NCBI GenBank assembly: GCA_945917765.1
Contig: CAMEHU010000002.1
Location: 1 to 64,000 of the forward strand
Length of the DNA: 64,000 nt
Source: an uncultured Lachnospiraceae bacterium
GTDB lineage: Bacteria; Bacillota; Clostridia; TANB77; CAG-508
Direction: 5' to 3'
Positions 18,297 through 26,761 of this stretch are shown here, one piece after another. A model generated the notes under the pieces. That model was not told the origin of the DNA, ran no database searches, and saw nothing but the letters and a program-made list of their open reading frames with translations. Numbering within the stretch: the first letter of the stretch is position 1; the number at the start of each line of letters is the position of its first letter. The position numbers were made by a program, and so were the translations under genes.

Positions 18297-18941
18297 TTAG
18301 TTATCAATTTTTTTAGCATATACAACAAATCTATCTTTTTTCTCCCCTAAAGTTTCAACTGGATAGCATGTATATACCATTAAAACCTCTTCATCTGTTT
18401 GAATTTCCATTTCATCAACATCATTCATATTTATGATTTTGGTTTTAAAAACCTTATATTTAAAATCACCATAAGTAGTGTTTATTTCTATTATTGCATC
18501 TTTTTTTATTTTAGGTAAATCATATAAAATTCCTTTATTATTGTGTCCCATGCAAATGATTGAAGCTCCTTCACCTGGAAAATATGCACTACTTGATTGA
18601 CCTATCCCGTATTTCAAATAACTCATTTCATCGCCATAATACAATGGTAATGCTATATTTAGTGAATCAATTTTAAAGTTTCCATATCTAGTTCCATATT
18701 CAGGATAACTAATAATTGTTTTAGTGTTTTCATCAAATTTTAAATCTTTTACTATATTGCTATTTTTATTAATTGAAATCATATTTACATAGTCTATTGC
18801 CGTTTTTATCTGTTTTCCAAATATTAACTTTATTCCAAGTAAAATCAATATTATACTAATAGAAGCAATTATTATATCAATAATAATTGCTTCTATTGCT
18901 TTCCAGAAAACTGGATTGTTATTTGTTACATTATTACGCAT
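18297..18941 (-). CDS. Class D-like sortase
   Basis: A 214-residue sortase with one N-terminal membrane helix (about residues 16-40). The catalytic His is in CMGHNNKG, the Cys in VYTCYPVETLG (the TCYP form typical of class D) and an Arg in KKDRFVVY. Its start overlaps the stop of the upstream gene, which encodes a small secreted protein with a sorting-like tail, its probable dedicated substrate. Confidence 0.87.
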   Translation of the reverse strand: MRNNVTNNNPVFWKAIEAIIIDIIIASISIILILLGIKLIFGKQIKTAIDYVNMISINKNSNIVKDLKFDENTKTIISYPEYGTRYGNFKIDSLNIALPLYYGDEMSYLKYGIGQSSSAYFPGEGASIICMGHNNKGILYDLPKIKKDAIIEINTTYGDFKYKVFKTKIINMNDVDEMEIQTDEEVLMVYTCYPVETLGEKKDRFVVYAKKIDN

Positions 18942-19536
18942 TTAAACTTGCATTTTTCTTTCTAGCTATAACTAATGTAGTACCGGCAATTAATACTAAC
19001 CCTCCTGCTATAACATATATATAATTTGTAGAACCTGTTTTTATTGCACTAGGCTCTGTTGTTATTACATTCTTTTTCTTTCCTGTTTTTGAATCTGTAA
19101 CTTTTTTAACTCCCCATCTTAAAGAGTCAATTTTTGTTCCATTTTTATATACATCTAATCTTTGTGTAGAAGTATTGTAGCATGTAGTTAAACCTAAAGT
19201 TGATGCTGCTTCTTGTGCATAAGCTAATAATTGTTGTTTTTGCTCTTTTGTCTTTATTTTTTCTGGTTCACTTGCACCAATTTTATTCATATATGCAATT
19301 GCTTTATCTCCAACTTCTTTAATTTTAGTTGCTTGTGCATCTGTAATTTCATTGTCTTTGAAAAATTTCTCAACTTTTGCTTTATCTTGATTACTAATAA
19401 CCCAAGTTGATCCTCCAATTGTTTTTTCACTTAAGATATAATCTTTAAGTTCACTTTTTGTTGTAGCATTTGAAACTGTTCCTAGCATTAAAATTGCCAC
19501 TATTGCTATAAACATTGTTGTTAATAATTTTTTCAT
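18934..19536 (-). CDS. Small secreted protein with sortase-type tail
   Basis: About 200 residues: a signal peptide (MKKLLTTMFIAIVAILMLG region), a Lys-rich mostly helical domain, then KTGSTN followed by a membrane helix and RKKNASLNA. The tail has the plan of a sortase signal, but the motif (AIKTGS) is not LPXTG. The gene overlaps the sortase gene by eight bases, so the two form a cognate pair. ATG at 19536 fits the GAAAGG upstream; an ATG at 19548 is an alternative. Confidence 0.75.
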   Translation of the reverse strand: MKKLLTTMFIAIVAILMLGTVSNATTKSELKDYILSEKTIGGSTWVISNQDKAKVEKFFKDNEITDAQATKIKEVGDKAIAYMNKIGASEPEKIKTKEQKQQLLAYAQEAASTLGLTTCYNTSTQRLDVYKNGTKIDSLRWGVKKVTDSKTGKKKNVITTEPSAIKTGSTNYIYVIAGGLVLIAGTTLVIARKKNASLNA

Positions 19537-19658
19537 CGTTTTCTTCATCCTTTCTTTTGTTTGATATTTTTTCAAAATACTTCAACATTCTATCATCAAT
19601 GTATATAAAATGCAAGCGTTTATTTCGATTATTTTGATAATTGGTACGGTTCTAAAAA

Positions 19659-20567
19659 TCAATTCATTTGAACAGCACCTATAATCTCATTTATATCACT
19701 AATATTATATTTTTTCATATACTCCTCAACACCTTTAACAGCATTAACTGGAACCTCAGGGCTAATAAAATTACCAGTTCCAATAGACACAGCTGTTGCA
19801 CCTGCAAGCATAAATTCTATTGCATCATCTCCTGTAACAATTCCACCTAATCCTAAAACTGGAATATCAACAGCTTGAGCTACTTGGTAAACCATTCTTA
19901 CTGCGACTGGTTTTACAGCAGGTCCTGATAAACCACCTGTGTTATTTGCAAGCATTGGTCTTTTTTTATGAATATCTATACTCATTCCCAGCAAAGTATT
20001 TATAAGAGAAACACCATCTGCACCTGCATCTTGAGCAGCTTTTGCAGGTTGTGTTATATCTGTAACATTTGGTGTAAGTTTTACAATTAAAGGTTTATCT
20101 AAAACCTTTCTAACCTGACTTGTAACATTTTTTACACCTTCATAAGTAGTTCCAAATGCTAAACACCCTTCTTTAACATTTGGGCATGATAGATTTAATT
20201 CAACACCATCTATATCTGTTTTATTCAAAATTCGACATAATTCGACATATTCATCAATTGTACTACCACATGCATTTACAATAACTGCTGTATCGAACTT
20301 CTTAAGCCATGGTAAATCTTCATTAATAAAATGCTCAACTCCTGGATTTTGAAGTCCAATTGCATTTAACATTCCTGCAGTTGTTTCACAAACCCTTGGA
20401 GGCTTATTACCAGGACGAGGCTTTAATGAAGTCCCCTTAGTTACAATTCCTCCTAATTTATTTAAATCAATATATTCAGCAAATTCTCTACCATATCCAA
20501 ATGTACCTGAAGCAACAGTGATTGGATTTTTCATTTTTATACCTGCTAAATTTACTTCTGTATTCAT
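19659..20567 (-). CDS. pyrD: Dihydroorotate dehydrogenase B, catalytic subunit
   Basis: The FMN enzyme that oxidises dihydroorotate to orotate in UMP synthesis. At 302 residues it is of normal length. Family blocks are visible: NPITVASGTFGYG, KGTSLKPRPGN, NLSCPNVKEG with the type B active Cys, PLIVKLTPNVTDI, and the FMN-phosphate site GGIVTGDDAIEFMLAGA. The next gene upstream is pyrK, its electron-transfer partner, confirming the NAD-linked type B form. A GGGACGG palindrome fills the gap between them. Confidence 0.96.
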   Translation of the reverse strand: MNTEVNLAGIKMKNPITVASGTFGYGREFAEYIDLNKLGGIVTKGTSLKPRPGNKPPRVCETTAGMLNAIGLQNPGVEHFINEDLPWLKKFDTAVIVNACGSTIDEYVELCRILNKTDIDGVELNLSCPNVKEGCLAFGTTYEGVKNVTSQVRKVLDKPLIVKLTPNVTDITQPAKAAQDAGADGVSLINTLLGMSIDIHKKRPMLANNTGGLSGPAVKPVAVRMVYQVAQAVDIPVLGLGGIVTGDDAIEFMLAGATAVSIGTGNFISPEVPVNAVKGVEEYMKKYNISDINEIIGAVQMN

Positions 20568-20590
20568 ATATTTTCCTCCCTTTTTATTTT

Positions 20591-20691
20591 TTGAAACATT
20601 TGAAACATTTGAAACATTTGGGGACGGTCTTAAAATGTTTCATTTTTGAAACATTTTAAGACCGTCCCCAAATGTTTCAAATGTTTCAAAG
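20591..20691. repeat. GGGACGG palindrome B, between pyrK and pyrD
   Basis: A near-perfect inverted repeat of about 100 bases. Order: the word GAAACATTT three times, core GGGGACGGTC, TTAAAATGTTTC, ATTTTT, GAAACATTTTAA, core complement, then the word complement twice. It is fully intergenic and within an operon. Confidence 0.9.
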
Positions 20692-21495
20692 TTAAATCTC
20701 AACTTCATTCGCCCAGAAAACTGGTCCATCTTTGCAAACATGTTTATATTGCAATTCTTCTGTTCCTGCTAATTTTACTGCACAGCCTAAACATACTCCT
20801 AATCCACAGGCCATTTTTTCTTCTAATGATAATTGGCAAGGAATATTTTTTTCAATTGATAATTGCTGTACAGCTTTAAGCATTGGCAATGGTCCACAGG
20901 CGAAAATAATGTCAATTTGATTTTCAGTGCCTAATGTATTTTCAATATCTTCTTTTAATTTATTTATAGCAAATCCTTTTTCTTTATATGAACCATCATC
21001 TGTTGTGATTACTAAATTTGAACTAACTTTACTAAATTCATTTTCAAGTGTTACAAAATCTTTATTTCTAAAACCAAGATATGTATTAATATTTTTTGTG
21101 CCATTTTTTCCTAATCTTTTGGTTAATTCATATAATGGAAAAACTCCTATTCCTCCACCAATTATTGCAACATTATTATATTTTTTTACATCAAATCCAC
21201 CATTTCCAAGTGGTCCAACAATGTCGATTTCTTGACCCACTTCAACTTCTGATAAAATTATTGTTCCTTTACCTTTTACTTGGAAAATAAATTCCAATAG
21301 ATTTTTATCATTATCAACATTATAGATACTAATTGGTCTTCTTAACAATGGCTCTGAACCCTTCAAAACTTTTATTTCTAAAAATTGTCCTGGTTTAGCT
21401 AATTTACACATTTCTTCAGATTCTACTGAATATTTAAAAATGTCATCTTTTAATTTCTCTTTGTTTACTAATTTTACACATCTGTGAATTCCCAT
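20692..21495 (-). CDS. pyrK: Dihydroorotate dehydrogenase B, electron-transfer subunit
   Basis: A 267-residue FAD/[2Fe-2S] protein that passes electrons from the PyrD FMN to NAD. The FAD site is in PLLRRPISIYNV, the NAD-binding segment in NVAIIGGGIGVFPLYEL, and the iron-sulfur cysteines in EKMACGLGVCLGCAVK plus a later Cys in YKHVCKDGPVF. It is upstream of pyrD in the same orientation. Confidence 0.95.
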   Translation of the reverse strand: MGIHRCVKLVNKEKLKDDIFKYSVESEEMCKLAKPGQFLEIKVLKGSEPLLRRPISIYNVDNDKNLLEFIFQVKGKGTIILSEVEVGQEIDIVGPLGNGGFDVKKYNNVAIIGGGIGVFPLYELTKRLGKNGTKNINTYLGFRNKDFVTLENEFSKVSSNLVITTDDGSYKEKGFAINKLKEDIENTLGTENQIDIIFACGPLPMLKAVQQLSIEKNIPCQLSLEEKMACGLGVCLGCAVKLAGTEELQYKHVCKDGPVFWANEVEI

Positions 21496-21603
21496 TTATA
21501 TTTCCTCCTATCTTTTTGAAGCATTTCGATTATTATAATTTTTTTAATTTTAGAACTTGCAATAATTAACCCTCTATCTATGATTAAAATATTTTTGATT
21601 ATC

Positions 21604-21672
21604 TCTGTCCCTATTTTTAAAAATTTAAAATTTTCTCCGTCCCCAATTTTAAAATTTTCTCCGTCCCCAATT
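21604..21672. repeat. GGGACGG-family repeat C, partial
   Basis: Two tandem copies of TTTTCTCCGTCCCCAATTTT with flanking AAAATTT words. This is one side of the element seen in full upstream of serS. It lies directly after the pyrF stop codon. Confidence 0.8.
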
Positions 21673-22596
21673 TTAAAAAGCTGAATTTAATTCGTCTCTC
21701 ATTCTGATTGCCTCAGCTCTAGTTGCTTTAGCATAATCAACTTCTGCAAATTTATCTTTCCATAAATCTGATTTATATGCACACATTAAGCTTCTAGAAG
21801 CATTAACAATTCCACCTAAACCATTTCCATCAAATCCTAATGCAATATCAGAAGCCTTTCCGCCTTGAGCACCATAACCTGGAATTAAGAAATATGTATG
21901 TGGTGCTGTTTTTCTAATTGATTGTAATTGCTCTGGATATGTTGCTCCAACAACTGCAGCAATACTACTATATCCATATTCACCTCTTAAATCTTCTCCC
22001 CATTTTTCAACTAATTTTGCAACTGTAGTATATACTTCATCACCATTTTCTAATTTAATATCTTGTAATTCCCCAGATGATGGATTTGATGTTTTTACTA
22101 AAATAAACAAACCTTTATTATATTTTTTACAATCTTCTATAAATGGTTTTACACAATCTGACCCCATATATGGATTTACTGTAAGGAAATCTACATCAAA
22201 AATTGACTCTTCAACATCTCCAATTTTTGTTTTTCCTAAAAATGCATTTGAATAACCTGCAGCAGTTGAACCAATATCTCCTCTTTTTGCGTCAACTATA
22301 ACAAGCATTCCCTTTTCTTTTGCATATTTACAAGTTTCTTCAAAAGCTTTCATTCCAGGAAGTCCAAACATTTCATAAAAAGCAATTTGAGGCTTAACTG
22401 CTGGAATAATATCAAAGGTTTCATCTATTAAAGCTTTATTATATTCAATAATTGCATCAGCAACTCCTTCTAAAGTTTTTGGATATTTATCTGTTACACA
22501 TTTTGGCAACATTTCAAATCTTGGATCTAACCCCATTACTGTTGGGTTATTTGTTTCTTTAATTTTGTCTATTAAAATATCTATTATGTTTTTCAT
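21673..22596 (-). CDS. pyrF: Orotidine 5'-phosphate decarboxylase
   Basis: A 307-residue decarboxylase making UMP from OMP, of the longer actinobacterial/clostridial type. The N-terminal MGLDPRFEMLP and the catalytic VDAKRGDIGSTAAGYS (Asp-Lys core) are clear, as are TVNPYMGSD and the phosphate-binding PGYGAQGG. It lies between pyrC and pyrK in the same orientation, part of a pyrimidine run. Confidence 0.95.
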   Translation of the reverse strand: MKNIIDILIDKIKETNNPTVMGLDPRFEMLPKCVTDKYPKTLEGVADAIIEYNKALIDETFDIIPAVKPQIAFYEMFGLPGMKAFEETCKYAKEKGMLVIVDAKRGDIGSTAAGYSNAFLGKTKIGDVEESIFDVDFLTVNPYMGSDCVKPFIEDCKKYNKGLFILVKTSNPSSGELQDIKLENGDEVYTTVAKLVEKWGEDLRGEYGYSSIAAVVGATYPEQLQSIRKTAPHTYFLIPGYGAQGGKASDIALGFDGNGLGGIVNASRSLMCAYKSDLWKDKFAEVDYAKATRAEAIRMRDELNSAF

Positions 22597-22629
22597 TTTT
22601 CAATTTCCTTTCTTTGCGTTTTTTTGAGA

Positions 22630-22702
22630 TTGTGAGACTCTGGGGACGGAGTTAAAAAGTCTCATTTTTGAGACTTTTTAACTCCGTCCCGAAAAGTCTC
22701 AC
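22630..22702. repeat. GGGACGG palindrome D, between pyrC and pyrF
   Basis: Same plan as palindrome B with a different word: GAGACTCT, GGGGACGGAG, TTAAAAAGTCTC, ATTTTT, GAGACTTTTTAA, CTCCGTCCC, AAAAGTCTC. It ends two bases from the pyrC stop codon. Confidence 0.9.
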
Positions 22703-22703
22703 T

Positions 22704-23978
22704 TTATTTTTCATAAACAATTCTTCCGCCTACAATTGTATATTGAACCATTCCTTTTAATTTTTTCCCTATAAAAGGAGTGTTTTTAGATTTTGAAACT
22801 ATAGATTCTTTTTCGTAAACATATTCAATATTAGGATCAAATATTGTTAAATCTGCAGTCATTCCTTCTTTAATTTCTCCTCTATCATCTAATTTTAATA
22901 ATCTTGCAGGAGTATATGACATTAATCTTACCATATTTAAATAATCTATATATCCTGGGGCTACTAGGTTTGTAATTGTTGCAGATAATGCAGTTTCAAA
23001 TCCTATAATTCCATTAGGTGCTTTTGATAATTCTCTTGCTTTTTCTTCCTCAGAATGAGGAGCATGGTCTGTTATAATTGCATCAATTGTTCCGTCTTTT
23101 AATCCTTGAATTATTGCTTGTTTATCTTCTTCTGTTCTTAATGGTGGATTCATTTTAGCATTTGTTCCAGATACTAAAACTTCATCTTGTGTAAAACTAT
23201 AGTAATGTGGACAAGTTTCACATGTGATTTTAACGCCTCTTTTTTTAGCATCTCTAATCATATTAACAGAAGTTTTTGTGCTAATGTGGCAAATATGTGC
23301 TCTAACATTGTTTGTTTCTGAAATTACTATTTCTCTTGCTGCCATTATTTCTTCTGCTTCAGGCAAAACTCCTTCAACACCAAGTTTTTCAGCTACTTCT
23401 CCCGCATTGATAGCACCTGCTGAAACTGATTTTTCCTCACAATGTGATGCTACAAATGTTCCAAGTTTATCAGCATTTATGATTCCTTGCCTCATAATTC
23501 TAGAGTTTACAACAGGAATTCCATCATCTGAAAATGCTATTGCACCAGCCTTTTTTTGTTCTTCAAAATCAACTAGTTCATCACCTAATTCCCCTTTAGT
23601 TACACTGGAATATGGAAAAACATTGCATAAATTCACTCTTTTTGCTTCATCAATAATTTTTTGCAAAACAAAAGCACTATCAGGGGTTGGTTTGGTATTC
23701 GGCATAGGACAAATACTTGTAAAACCACCCTTAACAGCGCTTTTTGATCCTGTTTCAATTGTTTCTTTATATTCAAAACCAGGTTCTCTTAAATGACAAT
23801 GCATATCTATCATACCTGGCATAATAGACAAATTAGTACAATCAATTACATTATCTGCTTGTACTTCAATATTCTTTCCAACTTTTTCAATTTTTGAATC
23901 ATTAATCAACACATCCATTACTTCATTTGTATTTGATGCATAATCTAAAACTGTTCCATTTTTTAGTAATGTTCTCAT
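22704..23978 (-). CDS. pyrC: Dihydroorotase
   Basis: A 424-residue class I dihydroorotase that closes carbamoyl-aspartate to dihydroorotate. The metal-binding HCHLREPG is preceded by GMIDM; the later zinc ligands lie in ASHCEE and HICHIST, and IITDHAPHSEEEK carries the catalytic Asp. It is the first gene of pyrC-pyrF-pyrK-pyrD here; pyrB and the carbamoyl-phosphate genes are not in the window. Confidence 0.95.
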   Translation of the reverse strand: MRTLLKNGTVLDYASNTNEVMDVLINDSKIEKVGKNIEVQADNVIDCTNLSIMPGMIDMHCHLREPGFEYKETIETGSKSAVKGGFTSICPMPNTKPTPDSAFVLQKIIDEAKRVNLCNVFPYSSVTKGELGDELVDFEEQKKAGAIAFSDDGIPVVNSRIMRQGIINADKLGTFVASHCEEKSVSAGAINAGEVAEKLGVEGVLPEAEEIMAAREIVISETNNVRAHICHISTKTSVNMIRDAKKRGVKITCETCPHYYSFTQDEVLVSGTNAKMNPPLRTEEDKQAIIQGLKDGTIDAIITDHAPHSEEEKARELSKAPNGIIGFETALSATITNLVAPGYIDYLNMVRLMSYTPARLLKLDDRGEIKEGMTADLTIFDPNIEYVYEKESIVSKSKNTPFIGKKLKGMVQYTIVGGRIVYEK

Positions 23979-24097
23979 TTTTACTCCCCCTTATTTCCAC
24001 AAATTTTTATCATTTTATCATTTATTTCTAGCTGGTGTCAATACTTTATGCTTTTCTTTAGAAATAAAAAAATCACATTTTTTTGCTGCCTAAAATA

Positions 24098-24153
24098 TAA
24101 AAGCAGAATACCAACTAGCGCCTTTTTTAGCACTTACTTAGTATTCTGCTTTT
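24098..24153 (-). terminator. Long-loop hairpin, probable terminator
   Basis: The 13-base arms AAAAGCAGAATAC and GTATTCTGCTTTT enclose a loop of about 30 bases. It lies just after the stop of the unrecognised gene at 24171. Confidence 0.6.
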
Positions 24154-24170
24154 AAAACTAAAGATATGTT

Positions 24171-25664
24171 TTAATCTCCAATATCTTTTTCATTATTTTT
24201 TAATTCTCTATTATTCTTAGCCATATTTCCATTTGTTATTTTATTCTTTTCATTAATACTTCCATTATCTCTAACCTTCATTTTTTCGTGAAAATCTAAT
24301 ATTTTATCACACTCATTCTTATGAGTATCATCCAAATTATTTTTTTCAATATCTATTTTGTTATCACCTTTTATCAAAATACTTCTATCAGAGATGATTA
24401 AAGCCTTTTTCTTTTTCTCCCAACCTAATTCTTCTGGTAAATAACCTAATTGAAGGACTTCTTCTTGTGTCATTTCAATTTGAACAATTTCAATGTTATC
24501 AGGCCTACTAAAACTATTTCTATTTAGTTTTTCATTTGAATTAGTTTTTTCATTTGCTAACAAAACAAATGTAATTAACCCTAGCTCTTTATTCTTTTTA
24601 TCATCTTTTCCACATAATTTTTCTAATAATCTTTCTCTCTTTTTTTCTCTTTTATCTATTATTTTTTTCTGTTCATCACTACATTTTTCATATGGCACAA
24701 ATTGAACATTATCTTTAAAATAAGTTCTTTTAGTTGATAATGATATATAATCATAATTATAAGATTTTAAATTTTTAACTAATATAACATCTTGTTTAGC
24801 AATTTCCAATAATCCCTCTGTAATAGGCGATTTTAATCTTGGATATGCTTGTTTTCTAAAACCAAATTTCCTTTGTGTAACATAATCTTCAAAATGATAT
24901 TTCCCGTTTCTATTAACAGGAGCATGTATATAATAGCTTCCAATTTTGTTTTTATCCATAAAAAGAACTTCTTTTAATTGATTAGCTAAATTTAAATCAT
25001 TTTTTTCTTCTACTTGGTCAGCAATTTGATTAATAATACTTTTCTTCTTTAACTTGTCAATTATTTTTTCTCCAGTTTCATTTTTTAAATTTGAAAATTG
25101 AGGGAAAAAATCTTCTGGTCTCTCAAGATTTTTTATCAATGATTCTTTTGAATATATTAAATTTCTAAATAAAAAGCCTAATCTATTTCTTAAATGTTGA
25201 TTTTTTACTTCTTCTTTATCATATTCAACATCTAAACAATTTAGCACAGGCTGTAATATTTGAAAATACTTAAATACATCATTCCATTCTAACATTTTAA
25301 ATGGTACAAATTTATTTGCATTTTTTATAGTATTAGAATTCAATTTCTTTTCATTGCCAATAATCCAATTATTGTGAGCCCTTTCTAAAATATACAGTAT
25401 TAGATTATTTATTTTATAATTTTTCAAGTTTTCTACTGAAGAATCAATATAATCCTCACTATATTCTTCTTTCTTAAACAGAGTTTGATGTTTGACTTCA
25501 AAGCTTTTAAAATCAGCATTATTTCTTCGATCTTTTTCAGTCGCTCTTAATAATTCAAATAGCGTAACAAGCATATTTTCTTCCATTTTAACAAGACCAA
25601 ATTCTGCTATTGGTTTATAATTTTTATATTTTATTAAGCTATTTTTTAGTTCTTTAACATTCAT
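24171..25664 (-). CDS. Unrecognised 497-residue protein downstream of tRNA-Gln
   Basis: A large cytoplasmic protein starting at ATG 25664 after AAGGAGAAGC; the open frame runs further upstream only through the tRNA gene. It is Lys/Glu/Asn-rich, has no membrane segment, and includes a basic middle part (YVTQRKFGFRKQAYPR) and a charged coil-like stretch (KKIIDKREKKRERLLEK). The last 100 residues are very polar. I see no catalytic motif I can name. It may be strain-specific accessory DNA behind the tRNA. Confidence 0.6.
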   Translation of the reverse strand: MNVKELKNSLIKYKNYKPIAEFGLVKMEENMLVTLFELLRATEKDRRNNADFKSFEVKHQTLFKKEEYSEDYIDSSVENLKNYKINNLILYILERAHNNWIIGNEKKLNSNTIKNANKFVPFKMLEWNDVFKYFQILQPVLNCLDVEYDKEEVKNQHLRNRLGFLFRNLIYSKESLIKNLERPEDFFPQFSNLKNETGEKIIDKLKKKSIINQIADQVEEKNDLNLANQLKEVLFMDKNKIGSYYIHAPVNRNGKYHFEDYVTQRKFGFRKQAYPRLKSPITEGLLEIAKQDVILVKNLKSYNYDYISLSTKRTYFKDNVQFVPYEKCSDEQKKIIDKREKKRERLLEKLCGKDDKKNKELGLITFVLLANEKTNSNEKLNRNSFSRPDNIEIVQIEMTQEEVLQLGYLPEELGWEKKKKALIISDRSILIKGDNKIDIEKNNLDDTHKNECDKILDFHEKMKVRDNGSINEKNKITNGNMAKNNRELKNNEKDIGD

Positions 25665-25729
25665 TTTAGCTTCTCCTTTACAGTTGGAAAATATTATATA
25701 TTTTGCTTTAGTAAATCGGATAGTTATTT

Positions 25730-25804
25730 TGGTTGGGGTACTGTGATTCGAACACAGGAATGTCGGAGTCAGAGTCCGATGCCTTACCGCTTGGCGATAC
25801 CCCA
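25730..25804 (-). tRNA. tRNA-Gln (anticodon CUG)
   Basis: A complete cloverleaf on the minus strand: acceptor TGGGGTA/TACCCCA, D-arm GCCAAGCGGTAAGGC, anticodon stem TCGGA/TCCGA with loop CTCTGAC (anticodon CTG), T-arm with GTTCGAATC, discriminator A and encoded CCA. The initial U and the D-arm match bacterial tRNA-Gln. It lies five bases after the stop codon of the YezG-like gene, so it is probably processed from a shared transcript. Confidence 0.95.
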
Positions 25805-25809
25805 ATATT

Positions 25810-26520
25810 TTAGCTTTGTTCTATTATATCTTTTACATTTCTTTTATTTTTAATTTTATTTATCATTATTGTTAAAAAGTTTTGCTTTTTTTCTTTAAAT
25901 TCGACTAAATTTGTAGCATATAAGTCTTCAATTTCTTGATTTTCTTTTTCATATTCGATATAATTTTGTACTTGTTTTTTGGGAATAAACTCAAAATATC
26001 TGTCAAAAATTAATCTATATTCTTCATTATTTAAATAATCTAATATTGTTTTTCTATCTTTTTTTGAAAAATTTTGTAATGGAATATTTAAGTATTTGTG
26101 TTTAAATATAAGATGTCTATCTTGATTAGTAAATCTAGATTTTAGCAAATTTTCATCATTATATTCTATTAAAAACTGCTCATCTTTTATTCCAATTACC
26201 ATATTGGTCCATTGTTTATTATATGTTTCTGTATATACTTTATATAGTTTTTTTATTGTATTACACAAATTGTCTACAAGAACCAAATATGCTTCTTCAT
26301 CAACATTAAATTTATATGGCACTTCATAAACATTAACTGGATTTTTTCTTATGAATCCTTTTGGTATATAATAAAAATACATTTCCCATGTTTCTACATT
26401 ATTAAACTGTTTTGTTACAGATGCATATAAATATATACTTTCCCATTTTTCAGGTATCAAATTATTTAATTGATGTTGAATTCCTGTGTATATTTTTTTT
26501 AATTCTAATACATTGTTCAT
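25810..26520 (-). CDS. YezG/DUF600-like immunity protein
   Basis: A 236-residue protein. The first 130 residues look like the YezG family (IPEKWESIYLYASVT, then EMYFYYIPKG, and later WTNMVIGIKDEQFLIEYND), known as antitoxins to LXG-type polymorphic toxins such as YeeF. The remainder is a longer, charged C-terminal part. No toxin gene is visible nearby, so it would be an orphan. Confidence in the family rests on motif pattern only. Confidence 0.65.
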   Translation of the reverse strand: MNNVLELKKIYTGIQHQLNNLIPEKWESIYLYASVTKQFNNVETWEMYFYYIPKGFIRKNPVNVYEVPYKFNVDEEAYLVLVDNLCNTIKKLYKVYTETYNKQWTNMVIGIKDEQFLIEYNDENLLKSRFTNQDRHLIFKHKYLNIPLQNFSKKDRKTILDYLNNEEYRLIFDRYFEFIPKKQVQNYIEYEKENQEIEDLYATNLVEFKEKKQNFLTIMINKIKNKRNVKDIIEQS

Positions 26521-26635
26521 TATATACCACCTCTTTTAAAATTGTCAATTTTAATATGCTAAATTCATTTTTTTAAATTTCTTGATATTATCATTCAAAA
26601 TTAAACAATTTATATGATTTGCTTTTGTTTTTAAT

Positions 26636-26700
26636 ATGTAATTATTGCGGACATTACTTTTTAAATAATAAAAAGCTTTTTTTATGTCCGCATATTACAT
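26636..26700. repeat. Inverted repeat of unknown role
   Basis: Arms ATGTAATTATTGCGGACAT and ATGTCCGCATATTACAT enclose an AT-rich centre that itself folds (AAAAAGC/GCTTTTT). It lies between the gpmI stop and the YezG-like gene. No T-run follows the outer stem, so it is not a standard terminator. Confidence 0.7.
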
Positions 26701-26761
26701 TTTCTTAATTCTTGTTTTATATTTTTATAGGATTTTCATTTTTAAATACTTAAGCAAAAAT

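Noticed and set aside
20568..24000. PyrR-type attenuator or riboswitch in the pyrimidine genes
   Set aside because: The strong hairpins here belong to the GGGACGG family; I could not find a PyrR-binding anti-antiterminator.
25730..25804. tRNA-Gln as attachment site of an integrated element
   Set aside because: No integrase and no repeated tRNA 3' end are visible nearby.
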